Shown here: positions 1 to 7,892 of the stretch, piece by piece | How positions within the stretch are numbered: the stretch's first letter is position 1 | Layout of the letters: each line of letters opens with the position of its first letter | Source of the DNA: CAZGDV01 sp964524995 | Lineage (GTDB): Bacteria > Chloroflexota > Dehalococcoidia > SZUA-161 | DNA: 21,816 bases | Assembly: GCA_964524995.1 (NCBI GenBank) | Contig: CAZGDV010000046.1 | Span: 1 to 21,816 of the forward strand | Direction of reading: 5' to 3' | The notes under the pieces: generated by a model | Databases searched by the model: none | What the model saw: only the letters and a program-made list of their open reading frames with translations | Told to the model about the DNA's origin: nothing | Program-made: the position numbers and the translations under genes

Positions 1-150
1 CACATTCGACTGCGGTACCCAGGTAGACCTCGAAGCGTGGCAAGGCGAGGGATGTAACTTCGTCGAGTGGATTGGCGTCGATGAGCAGGAGGGCTGGCTC
101 GCCAACGTCCTGCTGGATGGCAACAGGACGGTGACGGCCGTCTGTTCGGT
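1..150 (+). repeat. Intragenic direct repeat, copy 1 (possibly truncated by window edge)
   Basis: This stretch matches 271-420 at a constant offset of 270 bases. The first 54 bases are identical. Most differences fall between about 65 and 110, and the last 40 bases match again with one change. It encodes the Cys-rich repeat of the surface protein, and the 270-base period equals 90 codons, so the frame is kept. More copies may lie upstream. Confidence 0.9.
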
Positions 151-2191
151 AGCGCCTACACCTACACCTACGCCAACACCACAATGCACCCTGACCGTTG
201 TCTCCGATGGCTGCTGCGAAGTGTATATCGTGGGTGGGGACACGGTTGAACCCAACAGCTCGGCAGAGTTCACATTCGACTGCGGTACCCAGGTAGACCT
301 CGAAGCGTGGCAAGGCGAGGGATGCAACTTCGTCCGCTGGGAAGGGGTTGACGATTCAGAGGGCTCGTCGGCCTACGTCCTGATGGATGGCAACAGGACA
401 GTGACGGCCGTCTGTTCGGTGCCAGTTCCCGACCGGACCCTCGTTGTCTACTCCACGGATTGCGGCAACGTCACCGTGGGTACGTACGGTGAGGTCAACG
501 CATGGAGCCGGGGCGAGTTCACCACGATCCCGGACGGTGAGGAAGTCACGCTGACGTTCTCCCCGGGGGACTGCTGCGACGACGAGGGGTGGCTGATAGC
601 TGAGGGCGCGACCGATCCCATGCAGTTGGACTTCGCCGCTCTGCCGCCGGGACCGCTCGCGATCACCATGGATGGCAACTACACCGTGGTGTCCGCGAGT
701 TCCTACTGCGAGAATTCGATAGACCTGGACAAGTGGACCGAGCTTGAAGGGTGTGTCAACCCGGGTGATCAGTTCGACTACACCATTTACAATTCCATAG
801 GGGAGGTGGGAGTCCCCGTCATGATCCGGGATTGGCTGCCCGCCGAGGTCAGCTACGTATCGTCCTCCCCCGAGGGCGTCTATGACCCGTCCGATCACAC
901 CGTCACCTGGGAGTTCAGCGACGAGGAAGTCCCGGAGAGACCGGAAGTCACGGTCGAGGTAAAGTCCGGGGTGTCGGGGGTCACTCTATTCAACCTCAGC
1001 GCTGCTCTCATTTGGGGTGAGGGATACGCAGTCGACTGGGCGAGTGACTCTGTGGAGGTCTGTGTGCAGACCTGCGATCTGACTCTTATCTCGGACGGCT
1101 GCTGCGGAATCTACGGTATGGAGGTCATATACGTCGAACCTGGCGGGCAGGAGACGTACTATGAGATCCCATGTGGCACGCAGGTATGGCTCTACGCCGA
1201 CACCTACTACTGCTGCGGGTACGAGCCCACGAGCGTGGAGGGATGCGAGGTAGACATCGAGTGGATAGTTGATGGTTGTCCGGTGGTTGGCTACGACTAC
1301 ATAGAAGTGGTGATGGATGCTGACCACACGGTTACGCTGGTCTGCTCGGTGGAGCCGGAGCCCACGATAACGCCAACTCCAACTCCGACAGTCAAGCCTA
1401 CGCCTACGCTTGTACCAACGCCTCCGCCTCCACCGCCAGGACCGACAACGCCTCCACCTGCGCCACCGACGGCCACGCCTACACCGACACCTACTCCTGA
1501 GCCGACTGAGGCGCCGACCCCGGCTCCCACGCCGACTCCGGCTCCGTTCATACTGTCGATCGACGTGATACAGCCAAGCGACACGATTCAGGTCGGCCAG
1601 AGCCAGGCCTACCAGGCGATCGCCAACTACTCCGATGGCAGCACCCAGGATGTTACCGGCCAGGTCGCCTGGAGCTATAACGGAGTCATAGTCGACTTCG
1701 ACCAGGCTATGGGCACCGGGGTGGGAGTAGGCACGACCGACATCACTGCCGCCCTCGGGGCCATCTCGAGCCAGCCGGTACAGCTGGACGTAGTGGCTCC
1801 TGCCGCGACCCTGATGCGGATTGAGGTAATGCCTGAAGAGGCTTCCATCGCTGTCGGGCAGACACAACAGTACACAGCAACTGCATACTACTCTGACGGC
1901 ACGTCGGCTGATGTTACCGACCAGGCGACATGGGTTGTCGCCGACGGTGACATCGCGACCATCGATGATGCCGGTCTGGCAACCGGTGAGGCCGGCGGAG
2001 ACACCCAAGTGACAGCCAGTCTTGCCGGCGTGACCAGCGAGCCCGTCGACCTCAGTGTCGTTCCGGGTGTGCCTTGGGGCATGATCGGCGGCATCATTGG
2101 CGGCGTGCTGGCTGCCGGGTTCCTCTTCTTCCTCATCGGAGGATGGCGAAGGAGGAAAAAGAAGCAGGAAACCGAGGGAGCGCCTGCTTAG
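2..2191 (+). CDS. Large repeat-containing, membrane-anchored surface protein (5' end outside window)
   Basis: The reading frame is open from the first complete codon, so the true start lies upstream; a GTG at 131 is internal. About 729 residues are visible. In order they are: a partial and then a complete Cys-rich repeat ending in a W-x-G ... MDGNRTVTAVCS pattern, like divergent InlB B-repeat/bacterial-repeat domains (PF18998 type); a further beta-rich segment; a DUF11-like domain (about 720-1060); a third, diverged Cys-rich repeat (about 1070-1345); a long Thr/Pro-rich linker (about 1358-1546); two tandem Big_2-like Ig domains (about 1555-2065), each with a Y-SDG-T-DVT motif; one hydrophobic helix (about 2075-2140); and a terminal RRRKKK stop-transfer tail. 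The protein should be exported and held in the membrane with its bulk outside. Its ligand or role cannot be read from the sequence. Domain assignments are by pattern, not search. Confidence 0.85.
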   Translation, partial: TFDCGTQVDLEAWQGEGCNFVEWIGVDEQEGWLANVLLDGNRTVTAVCSVAPTPTPTPTPQCTLTVVSDGCCEVYIVGGDTVEPNSSAEFTFDCGTQVDLEAWQGEGCNFVRWEGVDDSEGSSAYVLMDGNRTVTAVCSVPVPDRTLVVYSTDCGNVTVGTYGEVNAWSRGEFTTIPDGEEVTLTFSPGDCCDDEGWLIAEGATDPMQLDFAALPPGPLAITMDGNYTVVSASSYCENSIDLDKWTELEGCVNPGDQFDYTIYNSIGEVGVPVMIRDWLPAEVSYVSSSPEGVYDPSDHTVTWEFSDEEVPERPEVTVEVKSGVSGVTLFNLSAALIWGEGYAVDWASDSVEVCVQTCDLTLISDGCCGIYGMEVIYVEPGGQETYYEIPCGTQVWLYADTYYCCGYEPTSVEGCEVDIEWIVDGCPVVGYDYIEVVMDADHTVTLVCSVEPEPTITPTPTPTVKPTPTLVPTPPPPPPGPTTPPPAPPTATPTPTPTPEPTEAPTPAPTPTPAPFILSIDVIQPSDTIQVGQSQAYQAIANYSDGSTQDVTGQVAWSYNGVIVDFDQAMGTGVGVGTTDITAALGAISSQPVQLDVVAPAATLMRIEVMPEEASIAVGQTQQYTATAYYSDGTSADVTDQATWVVADGDIATIDDAGLATGEAGGDTQVTASLAGVTSEPVDLSVVPGVPWGMIGGIIGGVLAAGFLFFLIGGWRRRKKKQETEGAPA
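271..420 (+). repeat. Intragenic direct repeat, copy 2
   Basis: This is the second copy of the 150-base unit at 1-150, in the same frame. The conserved blocks encode the DCGTQVDLEAWQGEG and DGNRTVTAVCSV segments. The variable middle encodes the predicted loop after the W-x-G motif, so variation is confined to one patch. Confidence 0.9.
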
Positions 2192-2244
2192 GGCAGCCCG
2201 CCCAAGGGGAAATGTAGCGGGATAGCCCGGGAGACAAGCGCAAC

Positions 2245-2276
2245 AAAGGGGACCGTCCACTTGGACGGTCCCCTTT
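2245..2276. terminator. Hairpin terminator between convergent genes
   Basis: A perfect 14-bp stem (AAAGGGGACCGTCC, 2245-2258) pairs with 2263-2276 across a 4-base ACTT loop. The right arm ends in TTT followed by CTCT, giving a short T-rich tail for the plus strand. It lies 54 bases after the surface-protein stop and before the 3' end of the opposing small gene, so it could serve both. The remaining bases to 2361 show nothing recognisable. Confidence 0.75.
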
Positions 2277-2361
2277 CTCTATGTTCACCATTGGTCGAGA
2301 AGATATAGAGGGGGCACTGGGTTAAGCTCGGGGGTCCGTTGAGAAAACTGATGCCGGGTGA

Positions 2362-2640
2362 CTACCTGCCCGTGTAGAGGCTCACGAAGCGTTCGATGCC
2401 GAAGACGATTATGGAGAGACTCATCAGAGTCTCCAGCACCAGGATGACCTTGTTGTCTTCGTAGATGAAGACTCCACCATATATCCAGAACAACGCGAAG
2501 TGAACCGAGAGAATGATGCCCAGGGCCACGACCAGACTGAACGCTATCATGTTCCTGAGCGTCATCCTTGACTGACCCACCTCTTGGTGATGTGCCGCCG
2601 GGCTCTCTAGGCTCGACCGGCTGTCTCTGACGTATTCCAC
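2362..2640 (-). CDS. Small membrane protein, two predicted helices
   Basis: This is a 92-residue protein of unknown function. A polar N-terminus (about 25 residues, with an internal Met at 26) is followed by two hydrophobic segments, roughly residues 31-53 and 65-86, joined by a short loop containing EDNK. That suggests a helical hairpin in the cytoplasmic membrane. The open frame could start at the GTG at 2640 or at ATG 2565 (residue 26). The ATG has only AAGG directly against it, and the GTG has no clear ribosome site, so the start is uncertain. It converges with the surface-protein gene and diverges from the HMG-CoA-synthase-like gene. Both helices with charged flanks make a chance frame unlikely. 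I do not recognise the family. Confidence 0.6.
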   Translation of the reverse strand: MEYVRDSRSSLESPAAHHQEVGQSRMTLRNMIAFSLVVALGIILSVHFALFWIYGGVFIYEDNKVILVLETLMSLSIIVFGIERFVSLYTGR

Positions 2641-2646
2641 AAACCC

Positions 2647-2676
2647 AGTATATGTACGCTTACGACCACTCTACAA
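2647..2676 (-). promoter_or_regulatory. Possible promoter for the small membrane protein
   Basis: Read on the minus strand there is TTGTAG (2676-2671), 18 bases, then TATACT (2652-2647). The -10 is good (5 of 6) but the -35 is weak (3 of 6). Transcription would begin at about 2640, almost on the GTG start, which would mean a leaderless message or use of the downstream ATG. Confidence 0.3.
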
Positions 2677-2815
2677 TCACCCAATGGTTTCCATCCCGTC
2701 AGAAGATGGTAATACACCATGGGGGTACTGGTGGCTGGAGCAAGCATCCGGGCTACGCTCGTGTGAGTATGTCTGTACGTCTCTGTATAGGTTGGTGGGG
2801 CATCGTACAGCAACG

Positions 2816-2844
2816 TTGAGAGTAAATACGATTCATGCTACAAT
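2816..2844 (+). promoter_or_regulatory. Sigma70-type promoter for the HMGS-like/thiolase operon
   Basis: TTGAGA (2816-2821), a 17-base spacer and TACAAT (2839-2844) form a good housekeeping promoter, with an expected start of transcription near 2851. The -10 block GCTACAATATG recurs in the hydrogenase promoter at 12655-12660. Its position directly before 2845 rules out the ATG at 2845 as the start of the next gene. Confidence 0.7.
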
Positions 2845-2848
2845 ATGC

Positions 2849-2866
2849 TTCGGTTGCGAGACCGAA
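2849..2866 (+). promoter_or_regulatory. 5' leader hairpin touching the ribosome site
   Basis: TTCGGT (2849-2854) and ACCGAA (2861-2866) can form a 6-bp stem with a 6-base loop at the very 5' end of the predicted transcript. Its right arm covers the first two bases of the AAAGGAGG ribosome site (2865-2872). It could protect the message or modulate initiation, but a stem this short may also be chance. Confidence 0.25.
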
Positions 2867-2880
2867 AGGAGGCACGATAC

Positions 2881-4302
2881 ATGGTAGGGATCAGGTCATA
2901 TGGTGCCTATATACCATTGTATAGGCTGGATCGAGCAGAGATAGTCAAAGCATGGCGAAGCCCGTTCCCTGTTCCGGGGGAGAAGGCGGTTGCCAACTAC
3001 GATGAGGACGCCCTGACGATGGGCTTCGCAGCCGCCTGGGACTGCGTCAGGGGCATCGATCGGAGTGAGATTGATGCCCTCTTCTTCGCTTCGACATCCT
3101 CACCATACAAGGAGAAGCAGGCTTCCACAACCATAGCGGGCGCTATGGGTCTTCGGAGAGACATACAGTGTGCCGACTTCGCAGGCTCGTTGAGGGCCGG
3201 CACTATCGCATTGAGAGCTGCTGTCGACGCCGTCAAGGCGGGTTCCGCCAGGAACGTCCTGGTGACGGCTTCCGATCTGCGCCTTGCCGGCGCGAACGGA
3301 CTGAACGAGATGTTCTTCGGCGACGCGGCAGGAGCCCTGCTGATCAGTGAGCAGGCTGTGGCCGCCGAGTTCGCCGGGGCGCACACGGTCTCGGAAGACT
3401 TCTTCGACCAGTGGAGATCGAACAAGGATGAATTCGTTCGATCCTATGAAGAGCGGTTCATACGCGAGCGCGGCTACACGCGCATGGTGCCGGAGGCTGT
3501 GAACGGTGCTCTGAGCAAGTGTGGGCTCAAGGCGCAGGACGTGGCGCGGTTCGCGTGCTACACCGACGATCCAAGACACATCAACGCAGCCTCCAAGATC
3601 ATCGGCTTCGACCCTGCGCAGGTTCAAGATACGATGTTCATGAGTGTGGGCAACGCCGGTACGGCGGTGCCCTTGATGGTCGCCGTGGCTGCTCTCGAGG
3701 ATGCCAAGGCTGGCGACAATGTCATGGTCTGTGGGTACGGCGACGGCTGTGACGCACTGATCTTCAAGGTGAACGATCAGATTGAGAAGGTGAGGGACCA
3801 TGGCGGGGTCAAGAAGCACCTCGAATCGAAACGAATGATGGCCAACTACGGTCAATACGTGCTTTGGCGCGGCCTCATGTACATGGAGCCCCAGTCGAGG
3901 CCGGCGCGGCCGACCGTTTCACTCTCAGCACTGTGGCGGGACCAGGAGTGGGGCCTCGCGCTTCGTGGCGTCAAGTGCACCAACTGTGGCACGCCGCAGT
4001 ACCCGGTGCAGCGAGTATGCCAGGTATGTCAGGCCGTTGACAAGTACGTGACATACGATTTCGCGGACAGGAGGGCCAAGCTGACAAGCTTCTCGCATGA
4101 CCATCTTGCTATCACCGAGGTGCCGCCAATAACGCTTTCGGTGGTCGATTTCGATGGCGGCGGCAGACTCACGTGCAACATGACTGACCGCGAACCGGAT
4201 GAGACCAAAGAGGGAATGGATGTCGAGATGTCATTCAGGTGGATGCACTTCGTTGGTGGTGTGCACAGCTACTGGTGGAAGTGTAAGCCTGTGAGGTTCT
4301 AG
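2881..4302 (+). CDS. HMG-CoA synthase-like protein fused to a DUF35 zinc-ribbon/OB domain
   Basis: 473 residues, started at ATG 2881 because AAAGGAGG ends 8 bases upstream and the promoter -10 overlaps the earlier ATG at 2845. Residues 1 to about 300 have the thiolase fold of the HMG-CoA synthase/KAS III group, including FFGDAAGALL (about 146-154) and the late SVGNAGTAVPL segment (about 255-265). Residues about 355-470 are DUF35: a zinc ribbon C366-x2-C369 ... C380-x2-C383, then an OB-like beta domain. In archaea, HMG-CoA synthase, DUF35 and acetoacetyl-CoA thiolase form one channelling complex. Here the first two are fused and a thiolase follows 28 bases later. The loop that normally holds the nucleophilic Cys reads DFAGSLRAGT with no Cys, so true HMG-CoA synthesis is doubtful. 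It may instead be a scaffold or a different C-C lyase/ligase partner, as in BbsAB-type thiolases. Confidence 0.8.
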   Translation: MVGIRSYGAYIPLYRLDRAEIVKAWRSPFPVPGEKAVANYDEDALTMGFAAAWDCVRGIDRSEIDALFFASTSSPYKEKQASTTIAGAMGLRRDIQCADFAGSLRAGTIALRAAVDAVKAGSARNVLVTASDLRLAGANGLNEMFFGDAAGALLISEQAVAAEFAGAHTVSEDFFDQWRSNKDEFVRSYEERFIRERGYTRMVPEAVNGALSKCGLKAQDVARFACYTDDPRHINAASKIIGFDPAQVQDTMFMSVGNAGTAVPLMVAVAALEDAKAGDNVMVCGYGDGCDALIFKVNDQIEKVRDHGGVKKHLESKRMMANYGQYVLWRGLMYMEPQSRPARPTVSLSALWRDQEWGLALRGVKCTNCGTPQYPVQRVCQVCQAVDKYVTYDFADRRAKLTSFSHDHLAITEVPPITLSVVDFDGGGRLTCNMTDREPDETKEGMDVEMSFRWMHFVGGVHSYWWKCKPVRF

Positions 4303-4330
4303 GACCCCGTGAGTCTGTCAAGGAGGAGAA

Positions 4331-5512
4331 ATGGAGAGCATCAAAGATAAAGTTGCGATAGTGGGGATGGGCTGCACGAAGTTCGGTGAGCTTTGGGACA
4401 AGAGCGGCGATGACCTGATAATCGACGCGGCTCTCGAGGCCTATGAGGATGCAGGTATCGAGCAGAAGGACATCCAGGCCGGGTGGGTCGGCACTATGTT
4501 CTCTGGCGATACCGGCAGGCTGCTGTCGGAGCCCCTGAAGCTCAACTACATACCGGTTACGCGCGTCGAGAACATGTGCGCCACCGGGTCGGATGCGATG
4601 AGGAACGCTGCATACGCTGTTGCCGCCGGCGTCTACGACATCGTGCTTGCGCTTGGCTTTGACAAGCTGAAGGACACCGGTTGGAGCGGGCTCGGCGACG
4701 TGCCATTCCCGGGCACGAGCAGGGGCATTATCGGCTCACAGGGCATGAGCGGTCCCAGCGCGTTTGCCCTGCTGGCCACAGCCTACTTCGCGAAGTATGG
4801 ACTAAGCCCTCAAGAGGGCAAGCGAATGATTGGCATGATCTCCGTAAAGAGCCACAAGAATGGCTCCAAGCACCCCAAGGCGCACCTGCGCCGCGAGGTC
4901 ACAATCGAGCAGGTGATGAACGCCCCGATCATCGCCTGGCCGCTCGGCCTCTTCGACTGCTGCGGCGTCACCGATGGCGCGGCGGCTGCGATCCTGGTGC
5001 GGGCAGAGGACGCCAAGAAGTTCCGTCCTGATCCCGTGCGCATCAAAGCGCTGCAGATCTCGGTAGGCCAGTCGCAGGGCTTCTGCCGCTCCGATTTCGA
5101 GTTCACCAGCGTATACGAGACCGTCCATGCCGGCAAGAGAGCGTACGAGGAGGCGGGCATCAAGAACCCTCGTGAGGAGTTGAGCATGGCCCAGGTGCAT
5201 GACTGCTTCAGCATAACTGAGGCCGTTATCATGGAGGACCTCGAGTTCAGTCCCCGGGGCAAGGTCAAGCAGGACATCGACGCTGGTTTCTTCGAGATGA
5301 CCGGCGGCCTTCCCGTGCAGACGGATGGCGGTCTCAAATCATTTGGCCATCCGATAGGCGCAAGCGGTTTGAGGATGATGTACGAGTGCTACAAGCAGCT
5401 ACAGGGGAAGTGCGGTGAGCGGCAGCTTAAGGATCCGAAGCTCGGCCTCACACACAACCTCGGCGGATTCCCGGCGACCTCCACAGTGAGCTGCTGTATC
5501 GCGGGTCTCTAG
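4331..5512 (+). CDS. Thiolase family acyl-CoA acetyltransferase (SCP2-type)
   Basis: 393 residues, with an AGGAGGAG ribosome site (4321-4328) directly before the ATG. Thiolase residues are visible: nucleophile C83 in ENMCATGSDAM, H290 in QVHDCFS, and H340 in GHPIGASG. The C-terminal NLGGFPATSTVSCC resembles the SCP2/archaeal thiolase ending more than the classical CxGGG. It would condense or cleave 3-oxoacyl-CoA in the cytoplasm. It follows the HMG-CoA synthase-DUF35 fusion in one transcript, and the two probably form a complex, with the DUF35 domain bridging CoA sites as in the archaeal assembly. The substrate is unknown: a mevalonate-type route and a degradative acyl-CoA route are both possible. 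Confidence 0.88.
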   Translation: MESIKDKVAIVGMGCTKFGELWDKSGDDLIIDAALEAYEDAGIEQKDIQAGWVGTMFSGDTGRLLSEPLKLNYIPVTRVENMCATGSDAMRNAAYAVAAGVYDIVLALGFDKLKDTGWSGLGDVPFPGTSRGIIGSQGMSGPSAFALLATAYFAKYGLSPQEGKRMIGMISVKSHKNGSKHPKAHLRREVTIEQVMNAPIIAWPLGLFDCCGVTDGAAAAILVRAEDAKKFRPDPVRIKALQISVGQSQGFCRSDFEFTSVYETVHAGKRAYEEAGIKNPREELSMAQVHDCFSITEAVIMEDLEFSPRGKVKQDIDAGFFEMTGGLPVQTDGGLKSFGHPIGASGLRMMYECYKQLQGKCGERQLKDPKLGLTHNLGGFPATSTVSCCIAGL

Positions 5513-5544
5513 CAGTACAAGACAGAGTCGCCAGTAGAGACGCA

Positions 5545-5581
5545 GAAGTGTGGCGCTTCCGGAACGGAAGCGCCACACTTC
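5545..5581. terminator. Hairpin terminator between convergent operons
   Basis: A perfect 16-bp stem (GAAGTGTGGCGCTTCC at 5545-5560 pairing with 5566-5581) has a 5-base GGAAC loop. It lies 32 bases after the thiolase stop and 25 bases before the end of the opposing flavoprotein gene. There is no T-run on either side, so it may act as a transcript-end stabiliser or a bidirectional block rather than a classical intrinsic terminator. Confidence 0.65.
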
Positions 5582-5606
5582 CTACACTACTTTGCAGATC
5601 GCTCGT

Positions 5607-6734
5607 CTACTTGAGCTGAACAGTCTTGGCCAGACCATTCTCCAGTATCTGACTCGCCTCTTCGATCATGTCGTCGATGATCTGCTTGGAGGTCCGCCGC
5701 CTGTTGAGCAACCTCGTGGCCTGACTCGCCGGCGTCACGAGTATGTCATCGTACTCCGGCTGGTCTTTGTGCTCGTAGGCGTAGTCGACGATGTCCAGTA
5801 TGAGCAGATTGTGGAACGGCCACCCTAGCGGCGGCTTCGGACCCTTGTCCCAGTACTCTGTGAGCGGTGTCCTGAGCTGTCGAAGGGTCTTGCCGCTGAT
5901 CGCCCTCGTTATGACGGCTTCCCTCTCATTGGCCTTGATGACCTTGTCCTTCTGCAACTCGGTGAAGGTGGCCTCTGGCGAGAGGAGGAACATCGATCCA
6001 CACCAGACTCCCTCCGCTCCCAACGCCAGAGCGGCAACCAGGCCCCTGCCGTCAGCTATACCGCCAGCAGCGCAGACGGGGGTCGGTTTGACGGCGTCCA
6101 CTATCTGCGGAACAACTGCCATGGTCCCGATATCGCCGGTGTGCCCACCGGCGTCAAACCCTTGCGCTACGATGACGTCTACCTTGTCCTCGACGTGCTT
6201 CAGGGCCATCTTGACGTTGGCGCCGATTCCGATCGTCTTGATGCCACGCTGGCGGCACTCATCCATGACCCAGCCCAGCCTGCCCAGGCCGGCTGCCAGG
6301 ACCGGCACGTTGTTGTCAAGGCAGACCTGTACCAGGGCCTTTGTCCCTTCGGATGTCCACAGCGCGCCACCCCTGTTGGTATGGTAGTCCTCAGGTACAT
6401 GGAATTTCTCGCGGAGTTCCTTCTCCAGCTCCCAGTAGTCTTCGGGGACGTACTGCATCAGCCCTTCCTTGCTGATGCCCTCCATCTGCTTCAGGCTGTC
6501 GGGAAGCAGCAGGTCGATGGCGAAGGGCTTGCTGGTACCCTTTCGGATCTCCCTGATCGCCTCATCCAGGGTATCCGGCTCATAGACGGCTGCGCCGAGC
6601 GTACCCAGTCCGCCGGCCTCCGACACGGCGATGACCAGCGGGGGATCGGAGAAGCCGCCCATACCCGCCTGGATTATCGGGTATTCGATCTCGAGTACAT
6701 CACATATTCTGGTATGGAACTTCCTTCTACCCAT
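5607..6734 (-). CDS. Nitronate monooxygenase-like FMN flavoprotein
   Basis: 375 residues, TIM-barrel 2-nitropropane dioxygenase/FabK superfamily. The N-terminal PIIQAGMGGFSD motif, the QGFDAGGHTG motif (191-200, with the His typical of this family) and the phosphate-binding AAGGIADGRG ... ALGAEGVWCG block (222-246) are all present. The ATG is preceded by AAGGAGAG. Family members oxidise nitronates, but relatives include enoyl reductases, and members next to acyl-CoA genes are often of unknown substrate. It is the last gene of a minus-strand operon after the two MaoC-type subunits (37-base gap), which favours a role in acyl-CoA metabolism over nitronate detoxification. That role is inference. 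Confidence 0.85.
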   Translation of the reverse strand: MGRRKFHTRICDVLEIEYPIIQAGMGGFSDPPLVIAVSEAGGLGTLGAAVYEPDTLDEAIREIRKGTSKPFAIDLLLPDSLKQMEGISKEGLMQYVPEDYWELEKELREKFHVPEDYHTNRGGALWTSEGTKALVQVCLDNNVPVLAAGLGRLGWVMDECRQRGIKTIGIGANVKMALKHVEDKVDVIVAQGFDAGGHTGDIGTMAVVPQIVDAVKPTPVCAAGGIADGRGLVAALALGAEGVWCGSMFLLSPEATFTELQKDKVIKANEREAVITRAISGKTLRQLRTPLTEYWDKGPKPPLGWPFHNLLILDIVDYAYEHKDQPEYDDILVTPASQATRLLNRRRTSKQIIDDMIEEASQILENGLAKTVQLK

Positions 6735-6771
6735 TGGCAGTCAACTCTCCTTGCATTTGAAGCTAGCTGAA

Positions 6772-7239
6772 TTAGCCGCGTGATGGCAGCAGCACCGTTG
6801 CCGTCCCCGGCGTGGTCACTTGCCCGCTGCCGTTCTCCACGCCGATCTCCAGATCGACGAGATGCTCATCGCCCTCCACGTACTTCTTGACTATCTTCCC
6901 CTTGCAAAGCCACGTCTCGCCATCCTGGGGCTCGTCCATGGTCTTCATCTTGCGCGGAAAGTCCAGTCCCCGGTACTGGCAGGAGAACTTCTTCATGAAG
7001 CCCTCGTCACCCATCCAATTGGTCACGAGTTGGATCAACCAGGCGTGCTTCAGAAGCCCGTGTACTATGACTCCGTTGGTTCCCTGGCTCATCCCGAACT
7101 CGTGCTCGTAATGATGCGGGTTGAAGTCGCCGCTCGCGCCAGCCCATTTCACCAGCATCAAGGAGTGGGCGACTTTCGGCAGCGTCGGTATGTCTTGACC
7201 TTCCTGGATGTCTTCCCAGTATATCTGCTCTGTAGCCAT
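6772..7239 (-). CDS. MaoC-like (R)-specific enoyl-CoA hydratase subunit
   Basis: 155 residues from ATG 7239, chosen because GGAGGAGAAA abuts it; the longer open frame to 7296 runs back into the upstream gene. The hot-dog-fold hydratase 2 motif is clear, WAGASGDFNPHHYEHEFG at about 32-49, with the D38/H43 pair expected to be catalytic. It is followed by the GVIVHGLLKHAWL helix. The enzyme would add water across trans-2-enoyl-CoA. The adjacent upstream gene supplies the second hot dog, so the two likely make a heteromer as in HadAB-type or archaeal split hydratases. Confidence 0.82.
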   Translation of the reverse strand: MATEQIYWEDIQEGQDIPTLPKVAHSLMLVKWAGASGDFNPHHYEHEFGMSQGTNGVIVHGLLKHAWLIQLVTNWMGDEGFMKKFSCQYRGLDFPRKMKTMDEPQDGETWLCKGKIVKKYVEGDEHLVDLEIGVENGSGQVTTPGTATVLLPSRG

Positions 7240-7255
7240 TTTCTCCTCCGCTGGG

Positions 7256-7741
7256 TTAGAGTTTGCGCCCGATGAGAGTCTGAGACGCCTTGGCAACAGT
7301 GTCGCCGTTCTGGTTAAGATAGGTCGTCTCGAATTGGGTGATCATCATGTCCTTCTTGCCGGCCTTGGCCTGGATGTCCTTGACTTTCGTGTACGCAATC
7401 AGAGTGTCATCGGCGCGCACAGGCAGGAAGAACTCATAGGCCATGCCGCCATCCAGTATTCCCGCGTAGCCGGCATTGATCATGGCTCCCATCAGCCCGA
7501 TGATGCCCTCCGATTGCGGGATGGACTGCTTCGACCAGCCGAAGAAACCGGGGGGAGCGATGATGCACCCATAGGGTGAGTCAGCGGCGTACTCCTCGTT
7601 GTAGTAGAGGGGATTGGGATTGCCCAAGGCGTCAGCGTACCTGCGTATAGAGCCCTTCTCGACTTCCCGTACGTGCGGCGGGTCGATCTTGCCGATGTAC
7701 TGTGCCAGCTCGTCGGGAACCTTCAGTTCCTCTGCAGCCAT
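7256..7741 (-). CDS. MaoC N-terminal/FAS1-type dehydratase subunit
   Basis: 161 residues from ATG 7741, with AAGGAGG 6 bases upstream; the in-frame extension to 7921 lacks conservation-like character and crosses the likely promoter. It has the RRYADALGNPNPLYYNEEYA segment (33-52) and APPGFF (62-67) of the MaoC_dehydrat_N family, a single hot dog. Such proteins usually pair with a catalytic MaoC domain, which is encoded 16 bases downstream. This is the first gene of the three-gene minus operon. Confidence 0.82.
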   Translation of the reverse strand: MAAEELKVPDELAQYIGKIDPPHVREVEKGSIRRYADALGNPNPLYYNEEYAADSPYGCIIAPPGFFGWSKQSIPQSEGIIGLMGAMINAGYAGILDGGMAYEFFLPVRADDTLIAYTKVKDIQAKAGKKDMMITQFETTYLNQNGDTVAKASQTLIGRKL

Positions 7742-7892
7742 TCGATACCTCCTTGATGGATTTGGGGCCAGGATGGGACGAATATCCGATTCGAAGGGGA
7801 ACTTGCGTGATCCGCAGGGTGCATCTCCAAGGGGCTCATAGCCAAAAAAGCGGATTGCCACCCGAGTCACGCGCAGGCAGACAACCCATACT

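Noticed and set aside
1358..1546. Possible CRISPR-like or satellite repeat
   Set aside because: The repetitiveness comes from codons for a Thr-Pro linker, with no spacers and no fixed-length repeats.
986..2260. A 424-codon minus-strand open frame over the surface protein
   Set aside because: Its Arg-rich runs are the complement of the Thr-Pro linker, and it crosses the terminator hairpin; the plus frame has coherent domains and an anchor.
2845..2880. Upstream ATG at 2845 as the start of the HMGS-like protein
   Set aside because: The -10 TACAAT ends at 2844, so this ATG would precede the transcript start; ATG 2881 has AAAGGAGG at good spacing.
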